A stretch of DNA of 64,000 bases, taken from Cordilura impudica. Lineage: Eukaryota > Arthropoda > Insecta > Diptera > Scathophagidae. The notes beneath the pieces are model-generated. The model was not told the origin of the DNA. It saw only the letters and a program-made list of their open reading frames with translations, and did no database searches. The position numbers and the translations under genes are program-made. Positions 22,936 through 33,243 of the stretch are shown here, one piece after another (the stretch's first letter is position 1; every line of letters starts with the position of its first letter). The stretch spans positions 163,135,803-163,199,802 of the forward strand of contig OY821519.1 of NCBI GenBank assembly GCA_963682025.1, written 5' to 3'.

Positions 22936-23130
22936 ATGTTTTTTAAATCTTGTATTATATCCCTTATTTCTCGTCTTAATTTTAAAACAACAATATATAA
23001 CTAAAATCATATTTCTTTAATAATGAATGAATCTGATCTCTGAATATGTTTAAACTTTGTATTATAATCCTTTTATTTCTCCTTAGTTTTTATATACTGG
23101 AAAATTATAAATTATACCTGTTAATTAAAT
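22913..23130 (+). repeat. Imperfect tandem duplication over the ORF2 stop and 3' UTR
   Basis: A unit of about 108 bp starting ATTATGAATGAATTTGA (about 22913) is repeated from about 23021 with roughly 80-85 percent identity by eye (ATGAATGAATCTGATCTCTGA). Both copies include the last codons and a stop in the same relative position. A duplicated 3' UTR is common where the LINE RT recognises its own RNA end. Confidence 0.65.
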
Positions 23131-23240
23131 AAATCTTATGGTGCCAATCTGGATTACAACATTTATGTTAATCCAAATATAGATATTGTAAAAGTAAATT
23201 TAAATGAAATATTATATGAATTGTACTTTACTTATATCTA

Positions 23241-23277
23241 TTAATAAATAATAATAATAATAATACTCATCCCAATT
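23241..23277 (+). repeat. LINE (TAA)n tail and right target duplication
   Basis: TTAATAAATAATAATAATAATAA at the LINE 3' end is a TAA-repeat tail as in I-type LINEs. It is followed by the target copy TACTCATCCCAATT at 23264-23277. On the minus strand the tail is read as a run of Tyr codons at the artificial end of the interrupted pol frame. Confidence 0.85.
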
Positions 23278-26200
23278 ACTTTGATCGTGTTTTATATATG
23301 CCCTGATTGCTGATAGCACTGAGCGATTGATGCGTTCAGATGCATTTGCTTGGGGCGAATAAACCGCTGTATAAACATGGTTAATGCCATAATTTTGTAA
23401 AAGTTTATTAAACTGTGAAGACTTGAATTGAGAACCGTTATCCGAAACGATTGATTCTGGCGTGGCAAAAGTATGGAATAACTCTTCCTTAAGATATTTA
23501 ATGATAAGTTCAGCTGTAAACTTTTTAATTGGTTTCAAAAAACAAAATTTAGAGAAGTGGTCAAGTACTACAAAAATTCCTACATTGCCTGATTTCGATC
23601 GCGGATAAGGTCCAAGAAAATCTACGTAAAGCTTCTGGAAAAATCTAATCGTTTCAGATGTTTTGCCCATGGGTGGACGCATAACAAAATTTGGATGCTT
23701 TGTTCCCTTACAGGTGTCACAAGAATTAACATATGCTTTAACGTCGTTGACCAAGTTAGGCCAAAAGTAAAATCGACGTATACGTTCCAGAGTTTTATTT
23801 ATTCCCCCATGAGATGACAGGTGACTATCATGTGCCTTTTCTAATATTTCCTGTACCATCTCTTTAGGTATCCATAGTTTCCAAGCGAGGTGGTCTTGCA
23901 GCTGTTCTCCTGTACAGTGTTCCGTTCGTCTGTATAGATACCCGTCGATGATTTTAAGGTCTGGAGTTTTATCAATATTAAGTCTCACTCTGTCCAACAG
24001 TTGTTTGTACTCAGTACTATTGAAATTATCGGATTGCAAATCCACGAAAAGCCCCGTATCGTTTAGTATGGACACGTGAAAACCATCAACTTCAGATAGA
24101 TCCTCAGTGTTGGTACGCGAAAGCGCATCTGGAACCACATTTTTGCTGCCTTTACGATGCTCAATTTTAAAGTCGAAGCCCTGAAGTTTTAAAGCCCATC
24201 TTGCCAACCGTGAATTGAGGTCAGTTTGGGACATGAGCCATTTAAGTGATGCATGGTCAGTGATCACTGTAAACTCATGTCCTTCCACATATGCTCTGAA
24301 CTTTTTAATGCTTAGCATTGCTGCCAAACATTCTTGTTCGGTAACTGAGTAATTACGTTGGGCTTGGTTAAGTTTCTTCGACATAAAGGCGATAGGAAAC
24401 TCTTCACCCTCCGCAGTTTTCTGTACCAATACACTTCCTATTCCAGTGTTACTAGCATCACAATGAATATAGAATGGTTGTGAGAAATCAGGGCTATGCA
24501 ACACTGGTGCGGTTGTCAAAATGTTTTTCAACTTATCAAAGGCTTTTTGAGCATTATCACTCCAGACAAATTTTCTACTGGTTTTTAACAGATCTGTTAA
24601 AGGTGAGGTTACAGCTGCGTAATTCCTTATGAATTTTCGGTACCAACCAGACATACCCAAAAACCGTCTGACTTGTCTTACAGACCTCGGTGTAGGGAAA
24701 TCTAAAATGGCCGATATTTTATCGGGGTCTGTTCGAATCACCCCATTTCCCACTAAATGGCCTAGGTAATGGACTTCTTTTACACAAAATTTTGACTTTT
24801 TAACATTAATAGTCAGACCTGCAAGACGAATTTGCTTTGAAACTTCTCTTAACACGTCTAAATGTCTAACAAACGAATCTGACACAATTAGCAAATCGTC
24901 CAGATAAACAAACACTTCTGCACGTAAAATAGCCGGTATCACCTTGTCCATTAGCCTTGACATTGTTTGAGGCGCATTACAAAGGCCGAATGGCATTACC
25001 TTATAATGGTACAAGGGACGTCCAGGGACAGTAAATGCTGTTTTATCTTTCGACGATTTGTCAAGAGGAATTTGCCAGAACGCATCCTTTAAGTCTAGAC
25101 TTGTTATGTATTCTGCTTTTGGTAAGCGACTTAGGATACCATCAATATTTGGTAGAGGATACGCATCTTTTATCGTAACAGAATTCACTTTTCTGCTATC
25201 TAGGCATAATCGTACTTTTCCGGGTTTTCGAACGAGAACAATTGGCGAAGACCAAGGACTATCTGATTCTTCAATCACATCACTTTCTATCATGCGGTCA
25301 AGCTCTGCATAAATAAGTTTTTCCATGGCTGGCGAAACCGGAAAATGTCTTTGTTTAATAGGGATTGCTGAACCAACATCTATGGTGTGCGAAATCACGC
25401 TAGTACGACCTAGACCTTCAACAGCAAATGATGGAAATGAATTGATTACAATTTGAAGTTGTTGTTTTTGAGAATCTAATAACGGACGTTGATCAGAAAT
25501 TTCTGATATTTTGTTGGAAAATAAATTAAAATTTAGTCCTGAAACTAATCCTGGAGGTAATAAGTCAAAAGTTTGCCAAAAATCTATACCTAAATATAAA
25601 TTCTGGGCTAAATTAGGAACAATATAGAGATTTATTAACTTAGTTACTCCCCGAAATGTAACCCCTGTTTTAATGAATCCTGCAACGTTTTGTGACTTTC
25701 CATCCGCAGTTTTCACAAAAGAATGAATTTTTCTAAAATTTTCATTAGACTCTAAAATTTCTTTTGCTGCCTGTGACCCTAAACAACTTATGGAAGCTCC
25801 AGTGTCTAATAAGCCGACAAATGATTTGTTAAAAATCTCTACATCAGCATAAGGTCGAATGTCATTTGGTTTATCATAAATTGTACTTAATAAACTACGT
25901 CGTGTTTTATTAACATTTCCCCAAAATTTCCTCATACGTTTTGTAGACCGTATTTGTTTTAGGTTTGGTGTCGATTCATTAAAAATTTCGGCTCTTTTAG
26001 CGTGGTATTCGGCTAACCGTATGTGAAAAGGCTTTAAATATGTTGGTGGATGAGATTTCCTGCATGAAATAGGGGTAGAATTTGGTATAGAAATTTCGTT
26101 ATCAGAATTAATTTTGCTTATTGCTAGAGGTAAAGCATTTGTATTTAAAAGTTGTAAATCCGAGGTTCGTATAGAATTAGTCGAAGAAGAATCAAGTGGA

Positions 26201-26385
26201 TTATCTTCCGTTACGCATTCGAAAGATGGCATTTCTTTGAAAGTTAAGTCGGCGTTTAAATTAATTGAGTTGTTATTGCATTGACTTTGTACAACCCTAT
26301 TTGGCGTTTCTTTTAGAAGCAATCTGTATTGGTGCTGGTCGATTTGGATGGTTTGCGTGCACTTTTCAGCGCACTCGATTGGTAG
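23264..26385 (-). pseudogene. Provirus Pol: protease, RT, RNase H, integrase (interrupted at its 3' end)
   Basis: Open from the -1 frameshift site at 26385 to the LINE at 23264. Counting from the first listed start (TTG at 26322), landmarks are: protease GLLDTGASIS near residue 173; RT PWSSPIVLVRKPGKVRLCLD and the catalytic FVYLDDLLIV near 472; RNase H HCDASNTGIG near 624, then VTEQECLAAML and VVPDALSR; integrase zinc finger (HDSHLSSHGG ... CDTCKG) near 840-875; and DDE core residues in YVDFLGPYP, VSDNGSQF and NASERINRS near 900-1000. All catalytic residues are present and the frame is clean. Only the C-terminal module is displaced to 17762-18232 by the LINE. No ATG opens the frame, consistent with synthesis as a Gag-Pol fusion. 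Confidence 0.9.
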
Positions 26386-27881
26386 TTTTTTGATATACTA
26401 CAATTTGTGCAATTTGGCTTATAGGTGTTAGCAGCACCACAACCATAGCAAAATACTCGTCGGTCATCGAGACAATCCTGATATCGATGTCCAGTTTTCT
26501 CACAATTCCAGCACGTTAATGAAATTGCTGCAACATCATCGTCATCAGAAGGTTCTAATTCATCCTCAACTATTTCCTGTACCTGTCTACGCGCAAATGG
26601 TTTAAAATTTTGTTGTTTCCGGCCAACATCATGCATAAAAAATTCACGTCGGCGACAAATGTCCCGTAGTTTTGATATTGAAGTTGTAGGAATATTTAGT
26701 ATTTCATGTTGAATTTCCGGCAATAAATTCCGGCGCAAAATTTCTACTAAAACGCTCTCTGGCAAGGGCGTTGTTAACCTATCTGAAATATCAACTATGT
26801 GTTCATAAAACGTGTCAAAATTTTCACCTTGTTTTTGTTTACGATCGCGGATCATTTCGCGGAAATCAACGTCTGTCCGAGAATCTTGATATTGTTCGCG
26901 AAGAGCATCACAAAGTTTAGGCCAAAGAATTTTCCTAACAGAGCGGTGGTATCTCCAAAACCAATCATTGGCTTTGGATTCAAATAGGGGGGAGATATGA
27001 TCGCAAAGAAAATTAAAATTTCCGTTTAGGGTTTGCATAGTCAAAGCCTCAACTCTATATATAAAATTGTCCACAGACATTCCCCTAGCATCTCCTGTAA
27101 ATCTGACTTTCCAATTGTGTATAATGTGTCCTATCTTATCAGGTGTAAAAGATGAATTAGAGGAATGAGAATTATTACTTCCACTAACATCAAAGTTATG
27201 GTTCGAAGAGCCTTGTGGGAAATTTTGACCCTGAAAACTATTCGCGGGAAGTCCTAATAACTGCTCAAGGGTTTGTTGTTCAACAGCCGGTAAAGTAAGA
27301 ATTTGGGGATTGGGGTTTGTTTCTGCTCTATGCGCCGTATGGTTCTCTTGTTGATGAGCCTTTAAATTCAAACGGCGAAATCCCTCTTCAATGTTTGATT
27401 CAATCAACTTGGTCAAATGTTGGCTAAGACTTGTGAGCATTTCAGCTTGTTGTGCTCCCACAGCAGCTGTTACCAAGTTACGGATATGCTCACGTTGGTC
27501 TTGAGGAGAACTTGTCGACATTAGAGATGAATGTGATTCTGAAATAGGTCCAGATTCAGTAACAGGTGTTGGTGGTATGGTATTAGATCGGTTTGTATCA
27601 AATTCTAATGTTCTTTGAGTTTTCGATCGCGTTCCAACTTGAGAAGTTGGTAAATTATTTGACACTGTTGCAGGAGTCATTATAGACGCAGAAAGTTTGC
27701 CATTGCAAAAAGGACAAGTTTGTTTAGTTTTGGGAAATCTTCTTAAGCATGTGATATGTAAAGGATGTCCACAAGGAGGTATATACATTGCTTTTGAATC
27801 AATAATGATATTTTTGCATGAAACGCAATGAAGACTTTTCCCAGCCCCAGTTAAATCTTCTGTACTATTTTCTAAAGGCAT
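26313..27881 (-). CDS. Provirus Gag with N-terminal RING-H2 finger
   Basis: 522 codons from ATG 27881. Residues 19-59 form a full RING-H2 pattern: C19-x2-C22-x14-C37-x1-H39-x2-H42-x2-C45-x10-C56-x2-C59, with the usual PCGH and CPFC phrases. A Ser/Thr-rich linker follows. Then comes the retrotransposon capsid region (about residues 255-440: WKVRFTGDARGMSVDNFIYR, ILWPKLCDALREQYQD, REMIRDRKQKQGENFDTFYE). The nucleocapsid end has one canonical knuckle, CWNCEKTGHRYQDC, and a second cysteine cluster without the histidine. RING-H2 domains usually recruit ubiquitin-conjugating enzymes; a role here is inference. The frame is intact and overlaps pol in the -1 frame. Confidence 0.88.
   Translation of the reverse strand: MPLENSTEDLTGAGKSLHCVSCKNIIIDSKAMYIPPCGHPLHITCLRRFPKTKQTCPFCNGKLSASIMTPATVSNNLPTSQVGTRSKTQRTLEFDTNRSNTIPPTPVTESGPISESHSSLMSTSSPQDQREHIRNLVTAAVGAQQAEMLTSLSQHLTKLIESNIEEGFRRLNLKAHQQENHTAHRAETNPNPQILTLPAVEQQTLEQLLGLPANSFQGQNFPQGSSNHNFDVSGSNNSHSSNSSFTPDKIGHIIHNWKVRFTGDARGMSVDNFIYRVEALTMQTLNGNFNFLCDHISPLFESKANDWFWRYHRSVRKILWPKLCDALREQYQDSRTDVDFREMIRDRKQKQGENFDTFYEHIVDISDRLTTPLPESVLVEILRRNLLPEIQHEILNIPTTSISKLRDICRRREFFMHDVGRKQQNFKPFARRQVQEIVEDELEPSDDDDVAAISLTCWNCEKTGHRYQDCLDDRRVFCYGCGAANTYKPNCTNCSISKNYQSSALKSARKPSKSTSTNTDCF
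26357..26391 (-). promoter_or_regulatory. Programmed -1 ribosomal frameshift signal at the gag-pol junction
   Basis: On the minus strand the heptamer A AAA AAC (26391-26385) is in the correct gag phase. A 10-nt spacer follows, then a hairpin with 6-bp arms GTGCGC (26374-26369) and GTGCAC (26362-26357), one G-U pair, and a 6-nt loop. Pol is in the -1 frame relative to gag and is open from exactly this point. All elements of a classical retroviral frameshift are therefore present. The strength of the hairpin and any pseudoknot are not tested. Confidence 0.75.
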
Positions 27882-28221
27882 TTTGAGAAACTATTAAGAA
27901 AATCGCAAATCCGAAAAAAAAATATACTTCTAACGTCACCCACAAAATAAACAAAAAAACTTACTAATTCTAAAGAAAATAATATTTTTATCACGTTTAA
28001 CTATTCAATATAATTTAAATTTATAAAAAAATTATAAAGTCATTAGAAAAAATACCACTAGTTTGTAGTAAAATACTGAATAAATAAAATTCAAACTAAT
28101 AACTCATTATTTTATGTAGAACAAACGGTATTCCAAAATTCAAAGAAATTTTGAGAAAATTTACGAAATATAAAATAATTTATTACTTGTAATTAATTAT
28201 TAATATTTTTTTTTATTTTTT

Positions 28222-28257
<36 letters not shown>

Positions 28258-29195
28258 AAGAAACAAGATTTACAATTGATAATCCACTGTAAAAATTATT
28301 TATTGAAAATATCTCAGACTTTAGAAATAATTCAAAATAAACCTTTTCTGATCTATATAAATCGAAAATGTTTATGGTTCGATGTGTATGAAAAACTTTG
28401 TAGTACAATTTATATTAATTGTTCGAAAATAAAGAATAAATTTAGGTTAATTTGCGAAATTGCGAAAATGAATTACGTTAAATAAAATTCAAATAAATCC
28501 TTTCACAATAACTTGGATCTATACAAAAAAACCGGTTGGAATTTTTCATCCAAATATAGTTCAATTAAATATTTATACACTCAAACAAAATAAAATTTTT
28601 ATTTGAGAAGAATATAACAAAGATAATATTGATTAATGAAAACGGTATATGAGATAAATCATAGAAATGTTTGATTTCTGAACTTAGCTGCCAAATAGTT
28701 TTTTTTTTTTTTTTTTTTTTTTCATAACGGTCAACAACGAAAATTCAACAACCAAAAAAAACAAAGGATTAATTGATAATAAAATTTTAGAAGAATGGCT
28801 GGTACTAGGTTGAACATGATCCAACCAGCCAATTCCAAACAAACTGTAGAAAAAAAACGAGTTATACGAAAATTAATCATTAATTAGTCGGTCTGTGATT
28901 AGCTTTTACATCCAAACAACAGCATTTCCAGAAAAACTAACGATTAAATCATTAAAACTGGTTATAACTAATTTTGGGGCAAATGTTTAATGATTACTGT
29001 CGGTTAATATCAAACACACGGATGCATATTAATTCCAAACAGTTTTTAAACAATTGAAAAAAAAATTAAAAGAGAAAAAAATAATTCAATATTAGAATAG
29101 AATATAGAAATTTGAAAATGAATTGGTTTGGGACCACACAAGAATTAATTAAAGTATTCAGAAAGGTGATAATTATGACAATGGTTACTGTGTGG
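27882..29195 (-). other. Untranslated leader of the provirus
   Basis: 1.3 kb between the primer binding site and the gag ATG. It is very AT-rich, with long homopolymers (T-tract at 28224-28256, T-tract at 28699-28722). No gene is seen. The small open frames include Lys or Phe runs produced by these tracts. It may hold packaging or dimerisation signals, which I cannot identify by eye. Confidence 0.6.
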
Positions 29196-29213
29196 GCCCC
29201 ACGTTGGGCGCCA
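29196..29213 (-). other. Primer binding site for tRNA-Lys
   Basis: The minus strand reads TGGCGCCCAACGTGGGGC. It is complementary to the 3' end of tRNA-Lys of the type used by several retroviruses and by Osvaldo. It is the start point of minus-strand DNA synthesis. Without the 29239-30365 insertion it would lie 18 nt from the LTR end. Confidence 0.85.
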
Positions 29214-29230
29214 AAAATAATTACTGTAGC

Positions 29231-29238
29231 ATGTAACG
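29231..29238. repeat. 8-bp target duplication of the insertion in the LTR/PBS junction
   Basis: ATGTAACG occurs at 29231-29238 and again at 30366-30373. In an uninterrupted element it would be a single copy covering the last bases of the 5' LTR. Confidence 0.75.
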
Positions 29239-30365
29239 TTCAAATAAGAGCTAGAGAGATGTTATTTCGAGTTCGTGTAGCGATAGCATGCATTTCATTC
29301 CGGCTTCCGTCTCGTCGGCAATTGGGGGAGTTCGGTGCTACGACTTCTCGAGGGCAAAACTAGCATACCTACAGGCGAATTATTTTGTTTTTTTGTGCAT
29401 GCAAAAAAAATTTATATATAGGTAGAAAGGGACTGAAAAGGGAAACCAAAGAGCGAAATAAAAAAATAAAAAGTAAAACAAAAACGGAAACGGAAGTGAA
29501 GAAAAAAAAAGTGAATTTTTGGAAAGCGAAAGTTTAGTTTGTTAACCGTGAGCGTGCGTAGACATTTACACGCAAATTTTCCCCTCCCAACCATGATCAT
29601 GCTGAAAACGCAGGAATTATTATGCATGATCCCAAAAAAAATTTAAACTATCGGAACAACTAGTTCGAAATCAAATGAAAAAAACTTAGAAATTCATTTT
29701 TAAATTCATTAGTTTTCTTTATTTAATAAAAAGTGAAGTGGTTGGATCCATACTAAGTATAACGTAATAAGGTATTTTTAAATAATAATCAAAATCAAAG
29801 TACAAATTAAATTTAAATTATTCATTTTTAAATTAAATTTTAAAACTAAATTTAAACAATATCTAAATGAACTTTAAACGCGATCAGGTGCAAAAATCAA
29901 TAATATGCTGAAAAAGAATAAACATCCAATTCGGATATTAGGTATAAGTAATATAAATGCATCCAGTTCGGATATTATATGTACATAAAAATATAATAAA
30001 AAATATGTTCTCAAATAAATGTGCATATGTATACAAGTGTTTTTCCAAATTTTATACGAAATTTTTACATGACCAAAAAAAAAAGAGAATATTAAAACAA
30101 AATCGGCATTAAAACAAAAATTTAATTAAACCGACAAAAAAAAAATTTTACTTTGCCGACAGTAGGAGTCGAACCCATGATCAAGAAAAAAAAATTTAAA
30201 AATAGTCACAAAAAAAAATTTCAGATCGCCTCCACTGGGGCTTGAACCGCCAACCCTCGGGTTGTAAGCCGAACACACATACGTTCCGCTACAGAACGGC
30301 TTAACTTTTTAACAAATAAATGTAAAGATGATATCATGAGCACTTTAACCAACAAATTGTGTAAA
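29239..30365. mobile_element. Unclassified 1.13-kb insertion with 8-bp target duplication
   Basis: It separates the 5' LTR from the primer binding site. Its excision would restore LTR, 18-nt spacer and PBS. No terminal inverted repeats are visible (ends TTCAAATAAGAG and AATTTGTGTAAA), it has no transposase frame, and it contains two tRNA-like stretches (30155-30184 and 30223-30303). An 8-bp duplication fits hAT- or P-type transposases, while tRNA-like parts fit a SINE. Neither is proven. The piece must interfere with reverse transcription of this provirus. Confidence 0.6.
30223..30303 (-). other. tRNA-like sequence (degenerate, not a functional tRNA)
   Basis: The minus strand shows a B-box-like GGTTCAAGCCC, an anticodon-arm-like CTTACAA loop with four of five stem pairs (TAC, valine-like) and a TAGCGGAACG block where the A box would be. 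The T-stem and acceptor stem do not pair properly. A second T-arm-like fragment, GGGTTCGACTCC, lies at about 30165-30178. I interpret both as tRNA-derived relics, perhaps the head of a SINE. Confidence 0.4.
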
Positions 30366-30366
30366 A

Positions 30367-30653
30367 TGTAACGAGGGCTTCGATATGAGTACTGTTATAA
30401 TATATACAAGAATTGATTTGATTTTGGGATTTGAATTACTCTCTCAATTTTAACCATTAATATATGATCATGGTACTCATTTTTCAGGAAATTTTATTGG
30501 CAATTCGAATATTTAGTTTAAATCGCGGTACTATTTTTAGAATTTAAAAATATATATTCATCATCTGAGGTCAGCCGAAAAATCTGTAATGCGCTCTTGA
30601 CAGAGATCTGTTATTAACAGTATTTGAGTTTAATGATGTGATGATGATTATAT

Positions 30654-30685
<32 letters not shown>

Positions 30686-32271
30686 CCCAACAGAAATACA
30701 AATAACAGTATAATAAAAAAACTTACAGTACTTGGATCCCACGTCGAAAGATCTTTCGCTGGACTCTTCACTGATGATTACAGATGATATTGTTAATGTT
30801 GATGTTAATTTGTTTGTATTTTGGATTCTGTTGTTTGTTTTATAAAAATTATGATTTATTGTTATTATTAAAATTGGTATCACGGTTGGAAACAACGCTG
30901 GGTTTTGGGACACAATTTGTAAAGTTATTTATGGCAATAATAATTTTTTTTTCTTTATTTTGTTTTGGTGACACTTTACGTCTTTGCACATTTAGTTTAA
31001 TATTGACATTTCATTAACATGTATTGATAAAGCTTTATTAGCTTAGTTTATTTTATTTTTGTTTGAATTATTGATTTTTGCATCAAGATCGATATTTATG
31101 GCTTTCCCTTTTGATTTATTATTTTATAAATTTGAAGAGAAATTTTACTCTAACATAAAAAAAATTCTAATTACAAATAAACTATTACTTGGTTTGTTAA
31201 TTTTTTTTTTTTTTTGTTTTCAAGTGTGTTTGTTTTTATATATATTTCACTTATTTTGGGCAAAAGGGCATTAGGCAATATTTGACTTTTGAGAAGTCTT
31301 TGATAAAATTTGGAGCAATTTAGATATGTTTCTGTGCCATTAAGGTTTTATATATATATATTTTTTCTTTTGTTTGTTTTTGTTTGCAAATTTTAAAATT
31401 TTAAGGTTTTTGCCATTAAAGATCACTACACTTTCTATGTTTTAACAAAGTGATATTGTCACAAAAAAAAAACTTTCACTTTCTTTTGGAGGTAAGTAAA
31501 GATGTTAATTAAACAGTATTTCCGAGGAAGGGTTTTCTTTGTTGAGGGTTCCCGTTCCCATTGACGCGTTTTTCACTGAGGGTGATTCTGTCCATCAAGA
31601 TTCAACCGAACTCTGTGTTGTTCGTGCCTTATTTTCGAGACAAAAGTTTAAAGAATGATTATAGAGCTTTCGTATAAGAATATTGTTGTAAAAATAAAAA
31701 AAAATCTTTTGCTGATATCGTTGATGGTGATATGGAGTAGAAGCGCTTTGGTTACCTTCACTAGCAACTTTTGCCACCTTTATTGTTTTTTTTTTTTCCG
31801 ATTCTTACTAAAATGTTTATACAAAACATTAACATTACCAAAATAAAACTATTTGTGTAAAGTTAAAGAAATTAAAACTTACATTTGTTCTTTACTGTCA
31901 AATTATATTTTGTATGGAGTAGTCAAAAGGTTAGACAGCTATCAGCAAAAGAATATTTTTGTGGTTAAATCTGATATTTATACCCAGATTAACGTTTATA
32001 ATATTCTTGGAATATTAACGCTAATTCAGCAAAAAAAAAAAATTCTTTTACACACATTATACGCACATTTACAAAAATCACATTAACATACCAAAAATAC
32101 AACACATCAGCATCATGCTACACCTATTGCACTGCTATCCCACAGTAGTATTTTGTACTAAAAAAACTTTTAACTTTTAATATTTTAATGGTTTACCATT
32201 AATTTTTGTTGGTCGCAAAAAAAATAGAAATCAAATTGAAATATTTTTGATAGGCTACAAGCGCCCTTACA
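30367..32271 (-). repeat. 5' LTR of the provirus (1905 bp)
   Basis: Nearly identical to 15734-17639. On the minus strand it runs from TGTAAGGGCGC (32271) to CGTTACA (30367). Its 3' end is split from the primer binding site by the 1.13-kb insertion. The near identity with the other LTR indicates a recent insertion. Confidence 0.9.
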
Positions 32272-32275
32272 CAGT

Positions 32276-33107
32276 TGATATCGTTTGCAGAGTGATCAGT
32301 TCTCTCTTTTCCTTGTTTTTTGCAATTAAAGCATGTAAAAACAGCTGATCTTTTTTCATTTGTGTTAAACGGACACACACTTGTATGATGTTGTTCTGCA
32401 CATATCATACACGGAGAACTTCGATGGCAATGTCCACCGCTATGGCCATACATTAAGCAGTTCCAGCATTGAGTTGGTCTGCTCCTGGATTTCGATTTGA
32501 AGTTTTTCCAAGAAATTATAATATTGGAAATTGTTCGTAAATTTTTTAAGGCAGTTGGGTTAAAATTTTTACGAACAAATTGAACTTTATAAACTGCATT
32601 ATTGTTTGAACTGAATTTGGTGACTATTTCAGTTACGGAAGAAGGGGATAGGTTGTAGTTTTTTAGCTCCTTGGAGATTTCCTCAGAGCTTATGCGGGGT
32701 AAACCGTGTAAAAAGGTGGTGTATAACCTATTTTCTTTGGAGCCATAATAATGAAACTCCATCTTATTCTCTCTAAGTATTTGTTTGTAGCATTCGTACA
32801 TTTTATTACTTGGAGCAAAAATTTTGGTACCAATTGAAGTACGTTTGAAAATACAAGCCTTATCAAGCAGCTTTCGTATTTCTGTAAATGAAGCGTTAGC
32901 TTCTACAACAATGGGTGGAGGTTTGTGTTCCTTAACATCGTTAATATTTGATACGGGAGTTACGTCCATGTCATTGAGGCCAGCAAGCAGGCTAAATCTG
33001 TTGCTTGAAGTTGACGCAATGTTCGGGTTAACAAAACCCGGAGGAAGTTTTGTCATCTTCTTGTTCACAAGCTTTCTTTTTGATGAAGATTTGGCCCCTC
33101 GAGCCAT
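32276..33107 (-). pseudogene. Jockey-type LINE ORF1, N-terminal part (right of provirus)
   Basis: 277 codons open from ATG 33107 until the provirus. The protein starts MARGAKSSSKRKLVNKK, has a central region conserved in all copies of this LINE here (GTKIFAPSNKMYECYKQIL), and ends in three zinc knuckles (CWNCLMYGHSGGHCH; CMICAEQHHTSVC; CFNCKKQGKERTDH). CCHC clusters of this kind are typical of Jockey-clade ORF1 proteins, which package the LINE RNA. This frame has no internal stop, so the copy was intact when the provirus struck. Codons after 32276 in the listed frame are LTR sequence. Confidence 0.85.
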
Positions 33108-33243
33108 CGCGTGAGTTCAAATGAGATAAAGAATAGGCAATTGCAAAAACAAAAATATACACTTGTTTTTAATTTTAAATAGTTGTACTCTAAGCGCTTT
33201 AATTTTTTACAAGACCGTTCGTAAAGAGAGTTAGATTCGAACT
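33108..33243 (-). other. 5' UTR of the Jockey-type LINE copy 1
   Basis: It matches 56037-56171 and 35535-35680. On the minus strand all three copies begin at AGTTCGAATCTA, so 33243 is the true LINE 5' end. It probably contains the internal promoter, with the start site at this end. Confidence 0.75.

Larger units (their letters stand above)
18233..23263 (+). mobile_element. Full-length two-ORF LINE with (TAA)n tail
   Basis: A 5.03-kb non-LTR retrotransposon lies between perfect 14-bp target duplications. It has a 0.68-kb 5' UTR, ORF1, ORF2 (endonuclease plus RT plus zinc finger), a 3' UTR with a tandem duplication, and a TAA-repeat tail as in I-type elements. Both frames are open, and it sits in a nearly intact provirus, so it is the youngest or among the youngest insertions here. 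I cannot assign the clade with confidence (I, LOA, R1 or CR1-like). ORF1 resembles L1-type ORF1 proteins more than CCHC-type ones. Confidence 0.88.
15734..32271 (-). mobile_element. Ty3/gypsy provirus, Osvaldo/Ulysses-like, with two nested insertions
   Basis: A minus-strand LTR retrotransposon is delimited by near-identical 1.9-kb repeats (TGTAA...TTACA ends) and a 4-bp target duplication CAGT at 15730-15733 and 32272-32275. Inside are a tRNA-Lys-type primer binding site, gag, a -1 frameshift signal, pol (PR-RT-RH-IN) and a purine tract. Long LTRs with a tRNA-Lys primer recall Osvaldo and Ulysses of Drosophila. There is no env: pol ends 122 bp before the 3' LTR. A LINE splits the integrase end (18233-23263) and a 1.13-kb piece separates the LTR from the primer site (29239-30365). 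Apart from these insertions gag and pol are open, so the element was probably active recently. Confidence 0.88.

Noticed and set aside
30223..30303. Functional tRNA-Val gene
   Set aside because: T-stem and acceptor stem do not pair, so at best a relic.
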